DNA of 64,000 nucleotides, taken from positions 3,038,001 through 3,102,000 of the forward strand of contig AP014719.1 of assembly GCA_001549895.1 (NCBI GenBank). Reading direction: 5' to 3'. Below the pieces are notes generated by a model, which worked only from the letters and a program-made list of their open reading frames with translations, was not told the origin of the DNA and ran no database searches. Of this stretch, positions 50,440-59,184 are shown one piece after another. Position 1 is the stretch's first letter, and each line of letters opens with the position of its first letter. Origin of the DNA: Arthrobacter sp. Hiyo8 (GTDB lineage Bacteria > Actinomycetota > Actinomycetes > Actinomycetales > Micrococcaceae). A program made the translations under genes and the position numbers.

Positions 50440-51339
50440 ATGACGCAGATAACCAACGCTGAGACACCCGTTCCCTCATCGGTGGCCCTGCTGGGTACCG
50501 GACCGATGGGCGCCCCCATCGCCCGGAACCTCATAGCTGCGGGCGTGCCGCTGAAACTCTGGAATCGGACGGCCCACAAAGCCAACGCGATCCACGGAGG
50601 ACAGCCCACCGGTTCCCCGGCGGAAGCAGCCAGCGCGGTGGTGCTGACCGTCCTGCCCGACCTTCCCCAGGTCGAGCAGCTACTACACGGACCCGACGGG
50701 CTGCTTGCCGGGTGGAAGGTCAACCGGATAGACAACCCGGTCCTTGTGGTCCACGGCACGGTGTCGCCCGTCGCTGTCGCGGCCTTCGCCGCCGAATGCT
50801 TGGAGACCTTTGGAATAACCGTCATTGACGCCCCGCTCAGCGGCGGCACCATTGGCGCCGAAGAGGGACGGCTCAGCATCATGGTTGGCGGCCCCAGTGA
50901 GGCCGTGGAGCGCCTCAAACCGCTTTTCGAGCTTTACGGTGCCACCGTTCTGCGGTTCGGGAATACGGGCGCCGGCTCCATCGCCAAAGCCTGCAACCAA
51001 ATCGTGGTGGCCGCAACAGTAACGGCACTCTCGGAGGCCATGGCACTAGCCGAGGCCTCCGGGCTCGATCTGGGGCATGTCCAAGAAATACTTGCCGGTG
51101 GCCTGGCGAACTCCGAAGTCCTTCGACAAAAGGGCCAACGCTGGATCGAGGCGGATTTTGATGGCGGAGGATCGGCAAAGAACCAGCTGAAGGACTTGAC
51201 CTTCATCGCGGAAATCGCAGAAGAGGCCGGGCTGGATCTACCGGTTTCCAGCAGCGTCCGCAGTGCATTTCAAACGATGGTCTCCCAGGGACTTGGCGAG
51301 CTAGACCATACGGGCATCTATCTCAGCATCCGTGCCTAG
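50440..51339 (+). CDS. Beta-hydroxyacid dehydrogenase (HIBADH/tartronate semialdehyde reductase family)
   Basis: 299 residues, intact. Cofactor loop VALLGTGPMGAPIARNLIAA, substrate motif VIDAPLSGGTIGAEEGRLSI, catalytic Lys region NTGAGSIAKACNQIVVAATV and KNQLKDLTFIAEIAEEAGLD. The family oxidises or reduces 3-hydroxyacids (3-hydroxyisobutyrate, tartronate semialdehyde, threonate). Directly downstream of the TRAP permease, it supports sugar-acid catabolism for the locus. Ends at the terminator 51340-51378. Confidence 0.86.
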   Translation: MTQITNAETPVPSSVALLGTGPMGAPIARNLIAAGVPLKLWNRTAHKANAIHGGQPTGSPAEAASAVVLTVLPDLPQVEQLLHGPDGLLAGWKVNRIDNPVLVVHGTVSPVAVAAFAAECLETFGITVIDAPLSGGTIGAEEGRLSIMVGGPSEAVERLKPLFELYGATVLRFGNTGAGSIAKACNQIVVAATVTALSEAMALAEASGLDLGHVQEILAGGLANSEVLRQKGQRWIEADFDGGGSAKNQLKDLTFIAEIAEEAGLDLPVSSSVRSAFQTMVSQGLGELDHTGIYLSIRA

Positions 51340-51378
51340 CCAGGACGACGGCGGAGCGTCCCGCCCTCGTCGTCCTGG
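51340..51378. terminator. Bidirectional hairpin terminator
   Basis: CCAGGACGACGGCGG pairs with CCGCC-CTCGTCGTCCTGG, with one mismatch, between the convergent dehydrogenase (ends 51339) and DUF2630 gene (ends 51392). Confidence 0.78.
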
Positions 51379-51391
51379 GTTTCCTGCGACT

Positions 51392-51640
51392 TCAGCCCGT
51401 GTAGCCCTCCACCTGCTTTGGGGCCGTGGCTTGGCCTCGTTCGGGTTCTCGCCGTATTGCCTCTTGGCCCGCCGCTGGCGCAGCAGGTCCCAGCTCTGAT
51501 CCAGGTCCTGTTCGATGCGCTCCAGCCTTGCCCGGTCGGGGCATGCGCAGGACCCGGCGGGCCGCCTCTGCCTTCTCCCGGAGTTCCCGCTCCTCCTCCA
51601 CAAGTGACTGGATGTGGTGCAGAATGCCCTGTTCGTCCAT
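51392..51640 (-). CDS. DUF2630-family small protein, frameshifted
   Basis: About 83 residues: MDEQGILHHIQSLVEEEREL, then RLERIEQDLDQSWDLLRQRR AKR and end PKQVEGYTG. This charged helical hairpin with QDLDQSWDLLRQRRA is characteristic of DUF2630, common in actinobacteria. Bases are missing near 51560 (two) and 51425 (one); adding three gives 84 codons. Function unknown. Confidence 0.78.
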   Translation of the reverse strand: MDEQGILHHIQSLVEEERELREKAEAARRVLRMPRPGKAGAHRTGPGSELGPAAPAAGQEAIRREPERGQATAPKQVEGYTG

Positions 51641-51798
51641 GGTTACCTCTTCCTGAACTAGCCGTTACCAGTCAGGTTAGTGAGCTGCGCTAGGCGTGAA
51701 CAGAGGCGGTGTTTGCAAGTGCCATCCCGCCAATGTCCCATTTGCGGAATACTTGGACGCAGATCCAGGATTTCCGCAAGCGAAGGCGGTGATTAGCC

Positions 51799-52410
51799 GT
51801 GAACGGCGAAAACGGTGCGTTCAAGCGCCGGCTGGAGCGAGCCATGGAGCTGCGGAATGTCCGCGCCACCGGTATGACGGCCGGGGAAGAAGCGGAACTC
51901 GAGGCCGCCGACGACGAAGAGCGGCGGAAGCGCAAGAAGGTGGACGACGCCGCTCGGGTGGAATACCTGATCCGCGACGCCATGGCGCAAGGGAAGTTCG
52001 ACAATCTGAAGTACGCAGGCGAGCCGATCCCAGGGCTGGGGGAGCGCTACGATCCCGATTGGTGGGTCAAAGGCCTCATCCAGCGCGAACATCTCAGCGG
52101 CCTCGGCCCAAAAGCCATTCTGCTCCGCACCGAGGATGCCGAATTGGATGCGAAGCTTGACGCCCTGTATTCGGAAAAGCAGGTGCGCGATCTGGTGGAG
52201 GACTTCAACGCCCGGGTCATTGAGGCGCGGCGCCAGCTCCAGGGCGGTCCTCCAGTGATCACGAAAACCCGCGATATCGGCGTCGAGCTGGAACGCTGGC
52301 GCGAGCGCCGTGCTGCGGCTGCCGAGGCAACCGCGGCCCAGGAAGCCGTGAACCAGGAGCTTGTGGACACGCGCCCGTGGTGGCGCCGCATCTGGAGCGG
52401 CTCGGGGTAA
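51799..52410 (+). CDS. DUF1992 (DnaJ-homologue C28-type) protein
   Basis: 203 residues, intact. The DUF1992 core reads YLIRDAMAQGKFDNLKYAGE, PIPGLGERYDPDWWVKGLIQ and ISGLGPKAILLR-like text before the helix KQVRDLVEDFNARVIEARRQ. The C-terminus is Ala/Glu-rich and ends WWRRIWSGSG. No J-domain is present. Cytosolic, function unknown. The first ATG of the frame is taken as start, though GTG is possible. Confidence 0.85.
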   Translation: MNGENGAFKRRLERAMELRNVRATGMTAGEEAELEAADDEERRKRKKVDDAARVEYLIRDAMAQGKFDNLKYAGEPIPGLGERYDPDWWVKGLIQREHLSGLGPKAILLRTEDAELDAKLDALYSEKQVRDLVEDFNARVIEARRQLQGGPPVITKTRDIGVELERWRERRAAAAEATAAQEAVNQELVDTRPWWRRIWSGSG

Positions 52411-52419
52411 GTGGGGACC

Positions 52420-53223
52420 TCAGCGATTTCTGCCGGTGTTGAACGCAGGCGTTCCGGCCAGCCGGCCGCCGTCGACTGCGAGCACGGTTCCGGTGACGAA
52501 CGAGGACTGCTCCGAGCAGAGCCAGACGGCGGCAGCGGCAACCTCGGCCGTGGAGCCGATCCGCCCGAGCGGCACGGCGGCGGCCACCCGATCCTGGGCG
52601 GATTGGCCGGCCCCGGCCAGCCGCTCGGTGAGGATAGGGCCGGGAGCGATCGCGTTGACCCGGATCCCGTGCGAAGCGTAGTCGAGCGCGGCCACCCGGG
52701 TCAGGCCGCCGACGCCGAACTTGCTCGCCACATAGCCGCTCATGCCGGCGACTCCTTGTTCGCCGGCCGTGGAGGACATGTTGACGATCGCTCCCCCATT
52801 CCCGCCCGCCAGCATCAGCTCGATTTCGTATTTTAGGCAGAGGAACACTCCGCGCAAGTTGACTGAGATGGCGCTGTCGAACTCCGCGCTCGCCCATTCG
52901 GCCAGGGGCGCCGGCATCCGCCCGCCGCCTGCGGCATTATTGACGGCGACGTCGAGCCGGCCGAAGCGGTCCAGGATCTGGGCCAGCAGCGCCTTCACCG
53001 AATCTTCATCGCCCACATCCACGGACATCGCTACCGCTTTCCCGCCACCCGAGCTAATGGCGGCGAGCTGCCGAGACAGTCGAACACTGTCACGGGAGGA
53101 AAGGACGACGTCGGCACCGGCACCGGCCAGCGCAGCCGCGATTTCCGCACCGATTCCCCGGCTCGCTCCGGTCACAAGCGCGACCTTGCCTGACATCGAC
53201 CGGGTGGAATCCGCCGTCGTCAT
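52420..53223 (-). CDS. SDR-family oxidoreductase
   Basis: 267 residues, intact. TGASRGIGAEIAAALAGAGA loop, SSRDS, NNAAGGGRMPAPLAE, catalytic NMSSTAGEQGVAGMSGYVAS-K and LCSEQSSFVTGTVLAVDGGR. ATG 53223 overlaps the upstream membrane-protein stop as ATGA, so the two are translationally coupled. Resembles 3-oxoacyl-ACP reductase/gluconate dehydrogenase-type SDRs. Substrate unknown. Confidence 0.86.
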   Translation of the reverse strand: MTTADSTRSMSGKVALVTGASRGIGAEIAAALAGAGADVVLSSRDSVRLSRQLAAISSGGGKAVAMSVDVGDEDSVKALLAQILDRFGRLDVAVNNAAGGGRMPAPLAEWASAEFDSAISVNLRGVFLCLKYEIELMLAGGNGGAIVNMSSTAGEQGVAGMSGYVASKFGVGGLTRVAALDYASHGIRVNAIAPGPILTERLAGAGQSAQDRVAAAVPLGRIGSTAEVAAAAVWLCSEQSSFVTGTVLAVDGGRLAGTPAFNTGRNR

Positions 53224-53966
53224 GGCGCTGTCCGGCTTGTCCGCGGCGTATGCGGCCGGGGCTCTTGGTTCGCGGCCGCCCGGTTGCGGGGGAGCAGGAA
53301 GCCTGCGGCAACCAGCCAGAGCAGCCCGCCGAAGCGTCCGAGCGGCAGAAGGAACTGAAGAGGCTCGATCGCCATCGACAGGAAGCTCAACTCTGACAGT
53401 GCGGCGACGACCAGGCCGGTCCAAGCCAACCAACGGGGCATGAAGCCAAGGATCAGGGCCGGGACGGCGATTCCCGCCATGAGGAGGCCGGTTCCGACGA
53501 CGAAGCCGACCCCGCCGGTTACGAATGCGAGGAACGCGAGTGCGTGGGTGAGCGTCCCATCCGTGGTGATTTCCGGCCGGCTCAGCAACCAGGTCAGGGA
53601 GCCCGACACCATGAGGAAGATGGCCGCGCTGACTCCGCCAAAGAAGCTGATGGCCGGTCCGGGAACGCGTACGCCGAGCCGGAGCTGCCGGGCGTAGACG
53701 GTGGCCGCGTAGATCCCCAAGGGCACGGCAGAACCGAATTGGAGCATGCCGCCGACCCGCACCGCGGCGACGTTTTGCTGGAAGAAAGCGGCCACCTGTC
53801 CGGTTGAAGCAAAGGGCGAGACGAACGTTTGGCCGCCTGTCAGGATTGCGGACGTGATGAGGCTGGCGAGGAAGATGCCCAAGCTGACCAGGGCGAGAAT
53901 GCCGGGGTGCGGGCCGCCTGACCTGGCTGGACGGCCGCCCTCGTCGGGAATCGAACGACTACTCAT
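53220..53966 (-). CDS. Multi-pass membrane protein, DUF4386-like
   Basis: 248 residues with six or seven hydrophobic helices (ILALVSLGIFLASLITSAIL, ISFFGGVSAAIFLMVSGSLT, VPALILGFMPRWLAWTGLVV, GGLLWLVAAGFLLPR). Pattern and length fit DUF4386-type proteins. Start ATG 53966 follows AAAGG; the longer open frame upstream is not used because it runs through the MarR gene. It is divergent from the MarR gene and coupled to the SDR, suggesting a MarR-controlled two-gene operon. Confidence 0.75.
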   Translation of the reverse strand: MSSRSIPDEGGRPARSGGPHPGILALVSLGIFLASLITSAILTGGQTFVSPFASTGQVAAFFQQNVAAVRVGGMLQFGSAVPLGIYAATVYARQLRLGVRVPGPAISFFGGVSAAIFLMVSGSLTWLLSRPEITTDGTLTHALAFLAFVTGGVGFVVGTGLLMAGIAVPALILGFMPRWLAWTGLVVAALSELSFLSMAIEPLQFLLPLGRFGGLLWLVAAGFLLPRNRAAANQEPRPHTPRTSRTAP

Positions 53967-54045
53967 GGCTGAACCTTTCCTAATTGCATCACTACTGAAA
54001 TAGTTCACCTCTAGAATTATTCTGTCAAGCCTGTATTCTGAATCC

Positions 54046-54555
54046 ATGGACTTAGCCACACCGGGCCGGCCGAACCGGACCGCTTTTCTCTTGTCGCAGT
54101 TAGGCGCGGTCGCGTCGTCGCGCTTTGCCGACCGCACACGGGAGATCGGCCTCACGCCAAGCGACGCCGGCGTCATCCGCCTGCTCGGACGCGCCCCCGG
54201 GTTGAGCCAGCGCTCCCTCGCGGACAGGCTCGGCGCCGTCCCCAGCCGGGTGGTTTCACTCATCGACTCGCTGCAGGAGCGCGGCCTTGTTGAGAGGATC
54301 CGCAGCAGTACGGACCGGCGGAACTATGAACTGCACCTCACGGACGCCGGCAAACGCGTGTTGCGTGAACTGCGAGGTATCGCGGAACAGCATGAAGCGG
54401 AGCTTCTGGCCCCCCTGACAACGGAGCAGATTGGCCAGCTTGACGTGCTTCTCGCCCAACTCGCCAGCGGCCACGGGCTGGACAAGGACCTCCACCGCGA
54501 TGTCGGTCGCCAGGCCGGAAGCGATGCCGGATCCGACGGCGTACGCAAGGCCTGA
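54046..54555 (+). CDS. MarR-family transcriptional regulator
   Basis: 169 residues, intact. Winged helix: LTPSDAGVIRLLGRAPGLSQ, RSLADRLGAVPSRVVSLIDS, LQERGLVERIRSSTDRRNYE and LTDAGKRVLRELRGIAEQHE. No ribosome site is clear before ATG 54046. The 79-base gap to the divergent membrane protein contains ACTACTGAAATAGT, a weak inverted repeat that could be its operator. Confidence 0.86.
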   Translation: MDLATPGRPNRTAFLLSQLGAVASSRFADRTREIGLTPSDAGVIRLLGRAPGLSQRSLADRLGAVPSRVVSLIDSLQERGLVERIRSSTDRRNYELHLTDAGKRVLRELRGIAEQHEAELLAPLTTEQIGQLDVLLAQLASGHGLDKDLHRDVGRQAGSDAGSDGVRKA

Positions 54556-54696
54556 TCGGGCGCCCGGGTCCCGTGCCGCCGTCGGGAGCTCTCATGACGA
54601 TCGGGCCACGATTTTTGCCACTATGTGGGGAATAGCAGCTGCATGGTGTATGTTGCACATTCGCCAGCAAATATACAAGAGAAGAGATAACCCCAG

Positions 54697-54999
54697 GTGG
54701 CAACCGATTACGACGAACTCCGCTCCGACGTCGCGGAATCCCAAAGCACGTCACTCCAGGCCCTGCAGTCTGCCAATGCTCCGGACGCCCGCAGCGTTGT
54801 TCGGGAGCTGGACGAGGCCGATGCTTTTGAAGGCAATGAGGTACCAGGCGGCGAATTCGTAGCCGAGGAACTCATCATTGCAGTCGTTCCCCAGAAGGAA
54901 GACGAGTTCACCTGCTACTCGTGTTTCCTCGTCCGTCACCGCTCCCAGATTGCCCGTGAAAAGAACGGCCACGCGTACTGCGTGGAGTGCGAAGGCTGA
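54697..54999 (+). CDS. DUF4193-family protein with CxxC pairs
   Basis: 100 residues starting at GTG 54697: MATDYDELRSDVAESQSTSL, acidic middle GNEVPGGEFVAEELIIAVVP, then FTCYSCFLVRHRSQIAREKN and YCVECEG. Two CxxC pairs (CYSC and CVEC) make a likely zinc ribbon. DUF4193 proteins are small, conserved and restricted to actinobacteria; the sigma-factor-like acidic N-terminus suggests a link to transcription, but the function is not established. Confidence 0.86.
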   Translation: MATDYDELRSDVAESQSTSLQALQSANAPDARSVVRELDEADAFEGNEVPGGEFVAEELIIAVVPQKEDEFTCYSCFLVRHRSQIAREKNGHAYCVECEG

Positions 55000-55053
55000 G
55001 CCTCTGAGGCCCAGCCCCGTGCCGCTTAGCCGCCTTTCCCGCAGTTGCGTTCA

Positions 55054-56556
55054 TCACAGGGAATTCAGGCGCTTCTTGGCGAGCTTTTCATAGCGGGCCC
55101 CGGAGTCCGCTGCTCGCTGCTCTTCGGCAGCGAGCAAGGGAGCGAATGGTGAGTTGTCCTCCACCGATCCGTCGGTATCGCTTGCGAGCCGGAGCAGTAT
55201 TGAGCAGCTGACAACGCTGTCCTGGTGCTCTCCCAGGACCTTCTGGATCTTCTGGGCATTCCGTGCCAGCTTCACGGCGGGTTTCTTGTGGACGTCCGCC
55301 AGTGCTTCGGCCGCATGGCGCAGCCGTTTCGCGTCTTTGCGGACCTGATGCAATGCCCTGTCGCCTTCGACGCCGGTTTGCCCTGCGGCTGCCTTCTGGG
55401 ACCGGCGCAGCCGCTTGATCGCCCTACCGGCCAGCTTGGCCGTGACGGGACGGGCCTTCTTCCCGGCGCGAGGCTTCGTGGGAGGCTCGTCGCGGAATTC
55501 CTCAAGTGACTCCAGGAGCCGGAAATAGCGTTTCGTTCCTAGAGAGCGGAGCATGTTGCGATACCCGGAGTTGAAGGCTGTTTCAAGTTCGTCATTGATC
55601 CTGCTGGCAGCTGAAGCGGGCACTAGGCCGTCGGGTTGCTCATTCATCAGTTCCCCGATCCGGTCGCGCAGGACCTCGGCATCCCGGGCCTTGCCCAGGA
55701 CCTTGCCCAGCCATTTCAGTTCGGTCTTGAGCTGATCCGCGGCGTCGGCGTCGAAGAGCTTGCCGTAGGCGGACAAAGTTGAGCGGAGCCTCCGCGTAGC
55801 CGAGCGCATGCCGTGAACGGCGTCGTCGGCGCCTTGCCGGACTCCGGAGTCCAGTTGGGTGATTTCAGCTATCTGCGCGGCGATGTAGGCAACTATTGCA
55901 TCCCCGGCAGAGCCCTTCGGACGGGCTTTGGGCGGCGCCGGTACCGCAGCTGGCCAGGACGTTCCGAATGCGCGGGCCAGCTTGGACGCGTGCCCCGATG
56001 GGGTTGCGCCGGCCCCGGACAAGACGCGGTCCGCGCTCTCAAACAGGGCTTCATCGCCGTGCACCAGCTCGATTTCCCATTCCCGCCATTGCCTCTCCAA
56101 TTGAGTTGGGTGCAAGGTCTCGGCGGTCACGTGGTCATCCACGAAATCGGCCAGGGTGACGTCCTCGCTTCCGTGTAGCCGGTGAAGAGTGCGGCGGGTG
56201 TGGATCCGGGCCACAGGCCTGAGCTCATCGCCGCGGGTGAACACAAGGAGCCTCTCCGCGAGTTCCTCGGGGACAATCTCGGGCTGACCCAGCGGCGCAT
56301 GGATCTCCACGCGATTGTCCTTCTCTGCCGGCAGTTTCAGGTGCCAGCCTGAATCGGTGCCGCCGGTGCGGCGCCGCAAGGTGATGCGGTGCTTGGCAAG
56401 GATGAGGCCTTCGGTGTCGAAGTAGACGGCTTCGAGCTGATGATCTGCAGGGTCTGCGACCTGTTCGACGCCGGCAATGTCCTCGAACGCGGGAAGAGGC
56501 GTTTCCAGGTCAGCGTCGTACTTGCGTTCTGTTTCCACGGATTCCTGGGTCGACAT
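55054..56556 (-). CDS. CYTH and CHAD domain protein
   Basis: 500 residues, intact. The N-terminal CYTH (triphosphate tunnel metalloenzyme) domain opens with the ExExK motif ETERKYD and has RRTGGTDSGWHLKLPAE. The C-terminal CHAD domain (220-500) is helical and histidine/arginine-rich: DDAVHGMRSATRRLRSTLSA, ALHQVRKDAKRLRHAAEALA. CHAD binds inorganic polyphosphate and CYTH enzymes hydrolyse triphosphates, so a polyphosphate-related role is likely. Monocistronic. Confidence 0.9.
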   Translation of the reverse strand: MSTQESVETERKYDADLETPLPAFEDIAGVEQVADPADHQLEAVYFDTEGLILAKHRITLRRRTGGTDSGWHLKLPAEKDNRVEIHAPLGQPEIVPEELAERLLVFTRGDELRPVARIHTRRTLHRLHGSEDVTLADFVDDHVTAETLHPTQLERQWREWEIELVHGDEALFESADRVLSGAGATPSGHASKLARAFGTSWPAAVPAPPKARPKGSAGDAIVAYIAAQIAEITQLDSGVRQGADDAVHGMRSATRRLRSTLSAYGKLFDADAADQLKTELKWLGKVLGKARDAEVLRDRIGELMNEQPDGLVPASAASRINDELETAFNSGYRNMLRSLGTKRYFRLLESLEEFRDEPPTKPRAGKKARPVTAKLAGRAIKRLRRSQKAAAGQTGVEGDRALHQVRKDAKRLRHAAEALADVHKKPAVKLARNAQKIQKVLGEHQDSVVSCSILLRLASDTDGSVEDNSPFAPLLAAEEQRAADSGARYEKLAKKRLNSL

Positions 56557-56746
56557 TCCGTTTCCCGTCCTTCTCGTAGTTGCCCGCGCCTATAGGCATC
56601 CTCCCACCAGGCCTTCTGCAGGGAAAGACCGGGCGAAGGGATCTCATCGGGTCCCTTGCGGGCGCGTCGATCTGGGGAAGAATGTGGGGCATGACTTCGA
56701 CGCCGAGCCTTGGTCCGTTCGTCCATGATTTCTTCGGGGACGCCTC

Positions 56747-57413
56747 GTGAGCGCGTTCGTGCTGGTACCCGGAGCAGGCGGCTCAGCCTGGTATTGGAGC
56801 CGCGTCGTCCCCCTCTTGCAAGAAGCAGGCCACGATGCTGTTGCGGTTGATCTGCCGGGAGACGTCGAAAATGCGGGTTTGCCTGAGTACGCGCGCTTGG
56901 TTGAGGCGGCAATCGGTGGCCGGCCCGACGTCGTGCTCGTTGCGCAATCCCTTGGCGGTTTCACCGCGCCCATGGTGGGTGCCCGGACCGGCGTCGCAGA
57001 GATCGTCTTAGTGAACGCAATGATTCCCAACCGGGTGAGACCCCTGGAACATGGTGGGACAACACCGGCTGGGAAGACGCACGCAAGCGTGCCGCCGCGG
57101 CCGGCGGTTACGGCAAAGAGTTCGATGTGAACGAGTACTTCATCCATGACGTTTCACCGGAGGTCGCGGCCGAGGGAAAACCGCACCAGCGGCCCGAGGC
57201 AAACGCAGTCTTCGCGTCGAGCTGCGACTTCGTGGAGTGGCCGGCCGTGCCCATCAGGGTGCTCAGCGGCGCGGGGACCGGTTCTTCCCGCTCGAGTTCC
57301 AGCAGAGGGTCGCGCGGGATCGCCTCGGGCTCGAGCCGGATGTGCTGCCCGGCGGGCATCTCCTTGGGCTGTCGAATCCGGTTGGGGTGGGCGACTACCT
57401 CTTGCACCGCTGA
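56747..57413 (+). CDS. Alpha/beta hydrolase (EstC/methylesterase-like), frameshifted
   Basis: About 222 residues: FVLVPGAGGSAWYWSRVVPL, DAVAVDLPGDVENAGLPEYA, nucleophile LVAQSLGGFTAPMVG, VPIRVLSGADDRFFPLEFQQ (acid) and end LLGLSNPVGVGDYLLHR, reached after corrections. Frame breaks lie near 57030, 57060-57100, 57205 and 57270. Start GTG 56747. Family members act as small esterases or hydroxynitrile lyase-like enzymes; substrate unknown. Confidence 0.75.
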
Positions 57414-57618
57414 GCTTTTATCACTCCGGGCGTCCGATTCCCTAGACCGGAATCGACGCAAGCCCTAAGATCACTCTGACGGCACCAGCCCTGGCTGATC
57501 GATGTCCGTCGCGGTCTCACCCTTTAGCGTGAGCGCCGGGTCCGTTCCGCGACTCCTGGGTCTTCGAACGGGCCCGGTCGACCTCCGCTGGGACCATCTA
57601 TCCAGAGGAGGCCTTCCT

Positions 57619-58113
57619 ATGAGTGAAGCCAACAAGGAACTGGTACGGCGCCACTTCCAGGAAATCTGGAACCAGAGACAACTGGACGTTTGTGAGCAAA
57701 TCATGGCCGATTCATACGTCGAGCACGCCCAGGCTCCTTTCGGGACGACCGAGCCGGGCGCCGTCGTCGGACCCCAAGCGATGCGCGCGACCGTACAGTG
57801 GCTACTTGCCCAGTTTCCCGACATGACCATGACGATCGAGGCGATTGCCGCTGACGGCGATACGGTAGCTGTCCGCGTCTTATCGGAAGGCACCAACCTC
57901 GGGCGCCTCAATGGACGGGGTCCTGCCACTGGCAAACGCATGTCAGCGCGTCAATCGCACTGGTTCAGGATCGAGGACGGCAAGCTGGCTGAGCATTGGG
58001 CCACTCGCGATGACCTCACCGCAATGCTCCAACTTGGCGTCGTCAGGCAGCTTGGTCCGCCTAAAATCGTGACGATCATCCAGCGAATAGCAGGGCGCAG
58101 AAGCGGGACATGA
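57619..58113 (+). CDS. SnoaL-like polyketide cyclase-family protein
   Basis: 164 residues, intact. MSEANKELVRRHFQEIWNQR, ADSYVEHAQAPFGTTEPGAV, FPDMTMTIEAIAADGDTVAV, ARQSHWFRIEDGKLAEHWAT RDD: the ester-cyclase (SnoaL) pattern with HW-RD-type active residues. Start ATG 57619 follows GAGGAGG; the longer frame from 57502 lacks a ribosome site. The 205 bases upstream show no gene. Confidence 0.83.
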   Translation: MSEANKELVRRHFQEIWNQRQLDVCEQIMADSYVEHAQAPFGTTEPGAVVGPQAMRATVQWLLAQFPDMTMTIEAIAADGDTVAVRVLSEGTNLGRLNGRGPATGKRMSARQSHWFRIEDGKLAEHWATRDDLTAMLQLGVVRQLGPPKIVTIIQRIAGRRSGT

Positions 58114-58226
58114 CCCAACGCCCTCGCTGCGTTCGACGCAACCTCGCGATAGTTAGAGAGTAATTACTCGTAGAGGGTGACTGCGGCCTTCCAACGGAGG
58201 ATGCTTGATTGTTGGGAGGGAAAATC

Positions 58227-58525
58227 ATGACACGAGATGTGACTCATTTCGAGCGACTTTCGGCGTGGACCGAAAACGACATGAAGCCAGCCGTCGGCAA
58301 GTTGTTGCGCGGTGAGGGTTTGCCTGCCGAAGCCCGGGAAAGCAACCATCCCTCGCCCTGGATTTCCAGATCCCTGAGGAACTGGACCGTGCCTTGGAGT
58401 CGGCTTCGCAAACGCTCAGCCTCACGCCCAGCGAGATCCTGCGCGAGGCCCTGTCCGAATGGCTGGGGAGCCACGGACAGCCAGCCACGGGCCACCATCC
58501 GTTCGGGAAGCACACCGCGCTTTAA
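58227..58525 (+). CDS. Small ribbon-helix-helix-like protein, frameshifted
   Basis: 99 residues after restoring one base near 58355. N-terminus MTRDVTHFERLSAWTENDMK, then LALDFQIPEELDRALESASQ, TLSLTPSEILREALSEWLGS and GHHPFGKHTAL. The strand-helix-helix segment IPEELDRALESASQTLSLTP with SEILREALSEWL looks like an RHH DNA-binding module. Start ATG 58227 follows GGGAGGG, and a strong terminator follows at 58620. No toxin partner lies beside it, so it is an orphan. Confidence 0.65.
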
Positions 58526-58619
58526 CGTGCGCTGGGCTGCGGGTTGCGGAGCTGCAGCTGTTACTGGTGGCTGCCCTGAACGGCGTCTCCGTGCCGCGCA
58601 GAGCGGAAGGGCGAGGCCG

Positions 58620-58653
58620 CCCGAGGACTGGGCGGCCATGCCCAGTCCTCGGG
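58620..58653. terminator. Perfect 13-bp bidirectional terminator hairpin
   Basis: CCCGAGGACTGGG pairs with CCCAGTCCTCGGG around an eight-base loop, between the convergent RHH-like gene and lipoprotein gene. Confidence 0.85.
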
Positions 58654-58671
58654 AGGTAATGCAAACTGTCT

Positions 58672-59013
58672 TTAGCCGCCGCAATACTTGCTGTAATTGG
58701 TACCCGCGTTCTGGTAATCGTTCTTCATGGCATTGAGCTTCGCGGTATCCGGGTTGTCCTTCGAGGACTCGTCCAGGTAGTCCACAAGCGTCTTCAGGGT
58801 GGGCTTCAGCTCATCCGAGGACACGGCTTCGATCGGGCGGAGCTGGTTGGCTACCCGGATGGTTCCCGTTTTGTCCGTGGTGTTCGTGGGGTTCGAGATG
58901 ACGGTCTTGACCCTGCTGCAGGTGTCCGCGGTGCTCAGCTGCTGCGATGCCGAGCAGGCTGAAGCGGAGAGGAGGAGCCCGGCCGCGAGCAGGGTTGTGG
59001 TGATTTTCTTCAT
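58672..59013 (-). CDS. Small secreted lipoprotein
   Basis: 113 residues. Signal peptide MKKITTTLLAAGLLLSASAC with lipobox SASAC; mature part is helical (RPIEAVSSDELKPTLKTLVD, DTAKLNAMKNDYQNAGTNYS) with two further cysteines (TCSRVK, KYCGG) that could form a disulfide. Start ATG 59013 follows GAGGGAACC. No family recognised. Intact. Confidence 0.78.
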   Translation of the reverse strand: MKKITTTLLAAGLLLSASACSASQQLSTADTCSRVKTVISNPTNTTDKTGTIRVANQLRPIEAVSSDELKPTLKTLVDYLDESSKDNPDTAKLNAMKNDYQNAGTNYSKYCGG

Positions 59014-59127
59014 GGTTCCCTCAGTAGTTGCTGACGTTTGATTGTAAGCAGACGGGCGTCGCGCCCAATGCAGGCTTAGCCAGCGGACCGGTCCATTTCG
59101 TCCAGCCCAGGGTCGGATGAGTACAAG

Positions 59128-59164
59128 GGAGGGGCCCTCGGCCTTCCGGCCGTGGAACCCCTCC
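59128..59164 (-). terminator. Hairpin terminator of the phosphodiesterase gene
   Basis: GGAGGGG (59128) pairs with CCCCTCC (ending 59164), with an inner CGGCC-TTCC-GGCCG stem, 21 bases past the end of the leftward gene at 59185. Confidence 0.6.
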
Positions 59165-59184
59165 AATGATTTGAGCGCGCTGGA

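Noticed and set aside
56691..56750. 19-codon frame MTSTPSLGPFVHDFFGDAS resembling an integrase N-terminus
   Set aside because: Too short to support; no downstream recombinase sequence, attachment site or mobile-element border.
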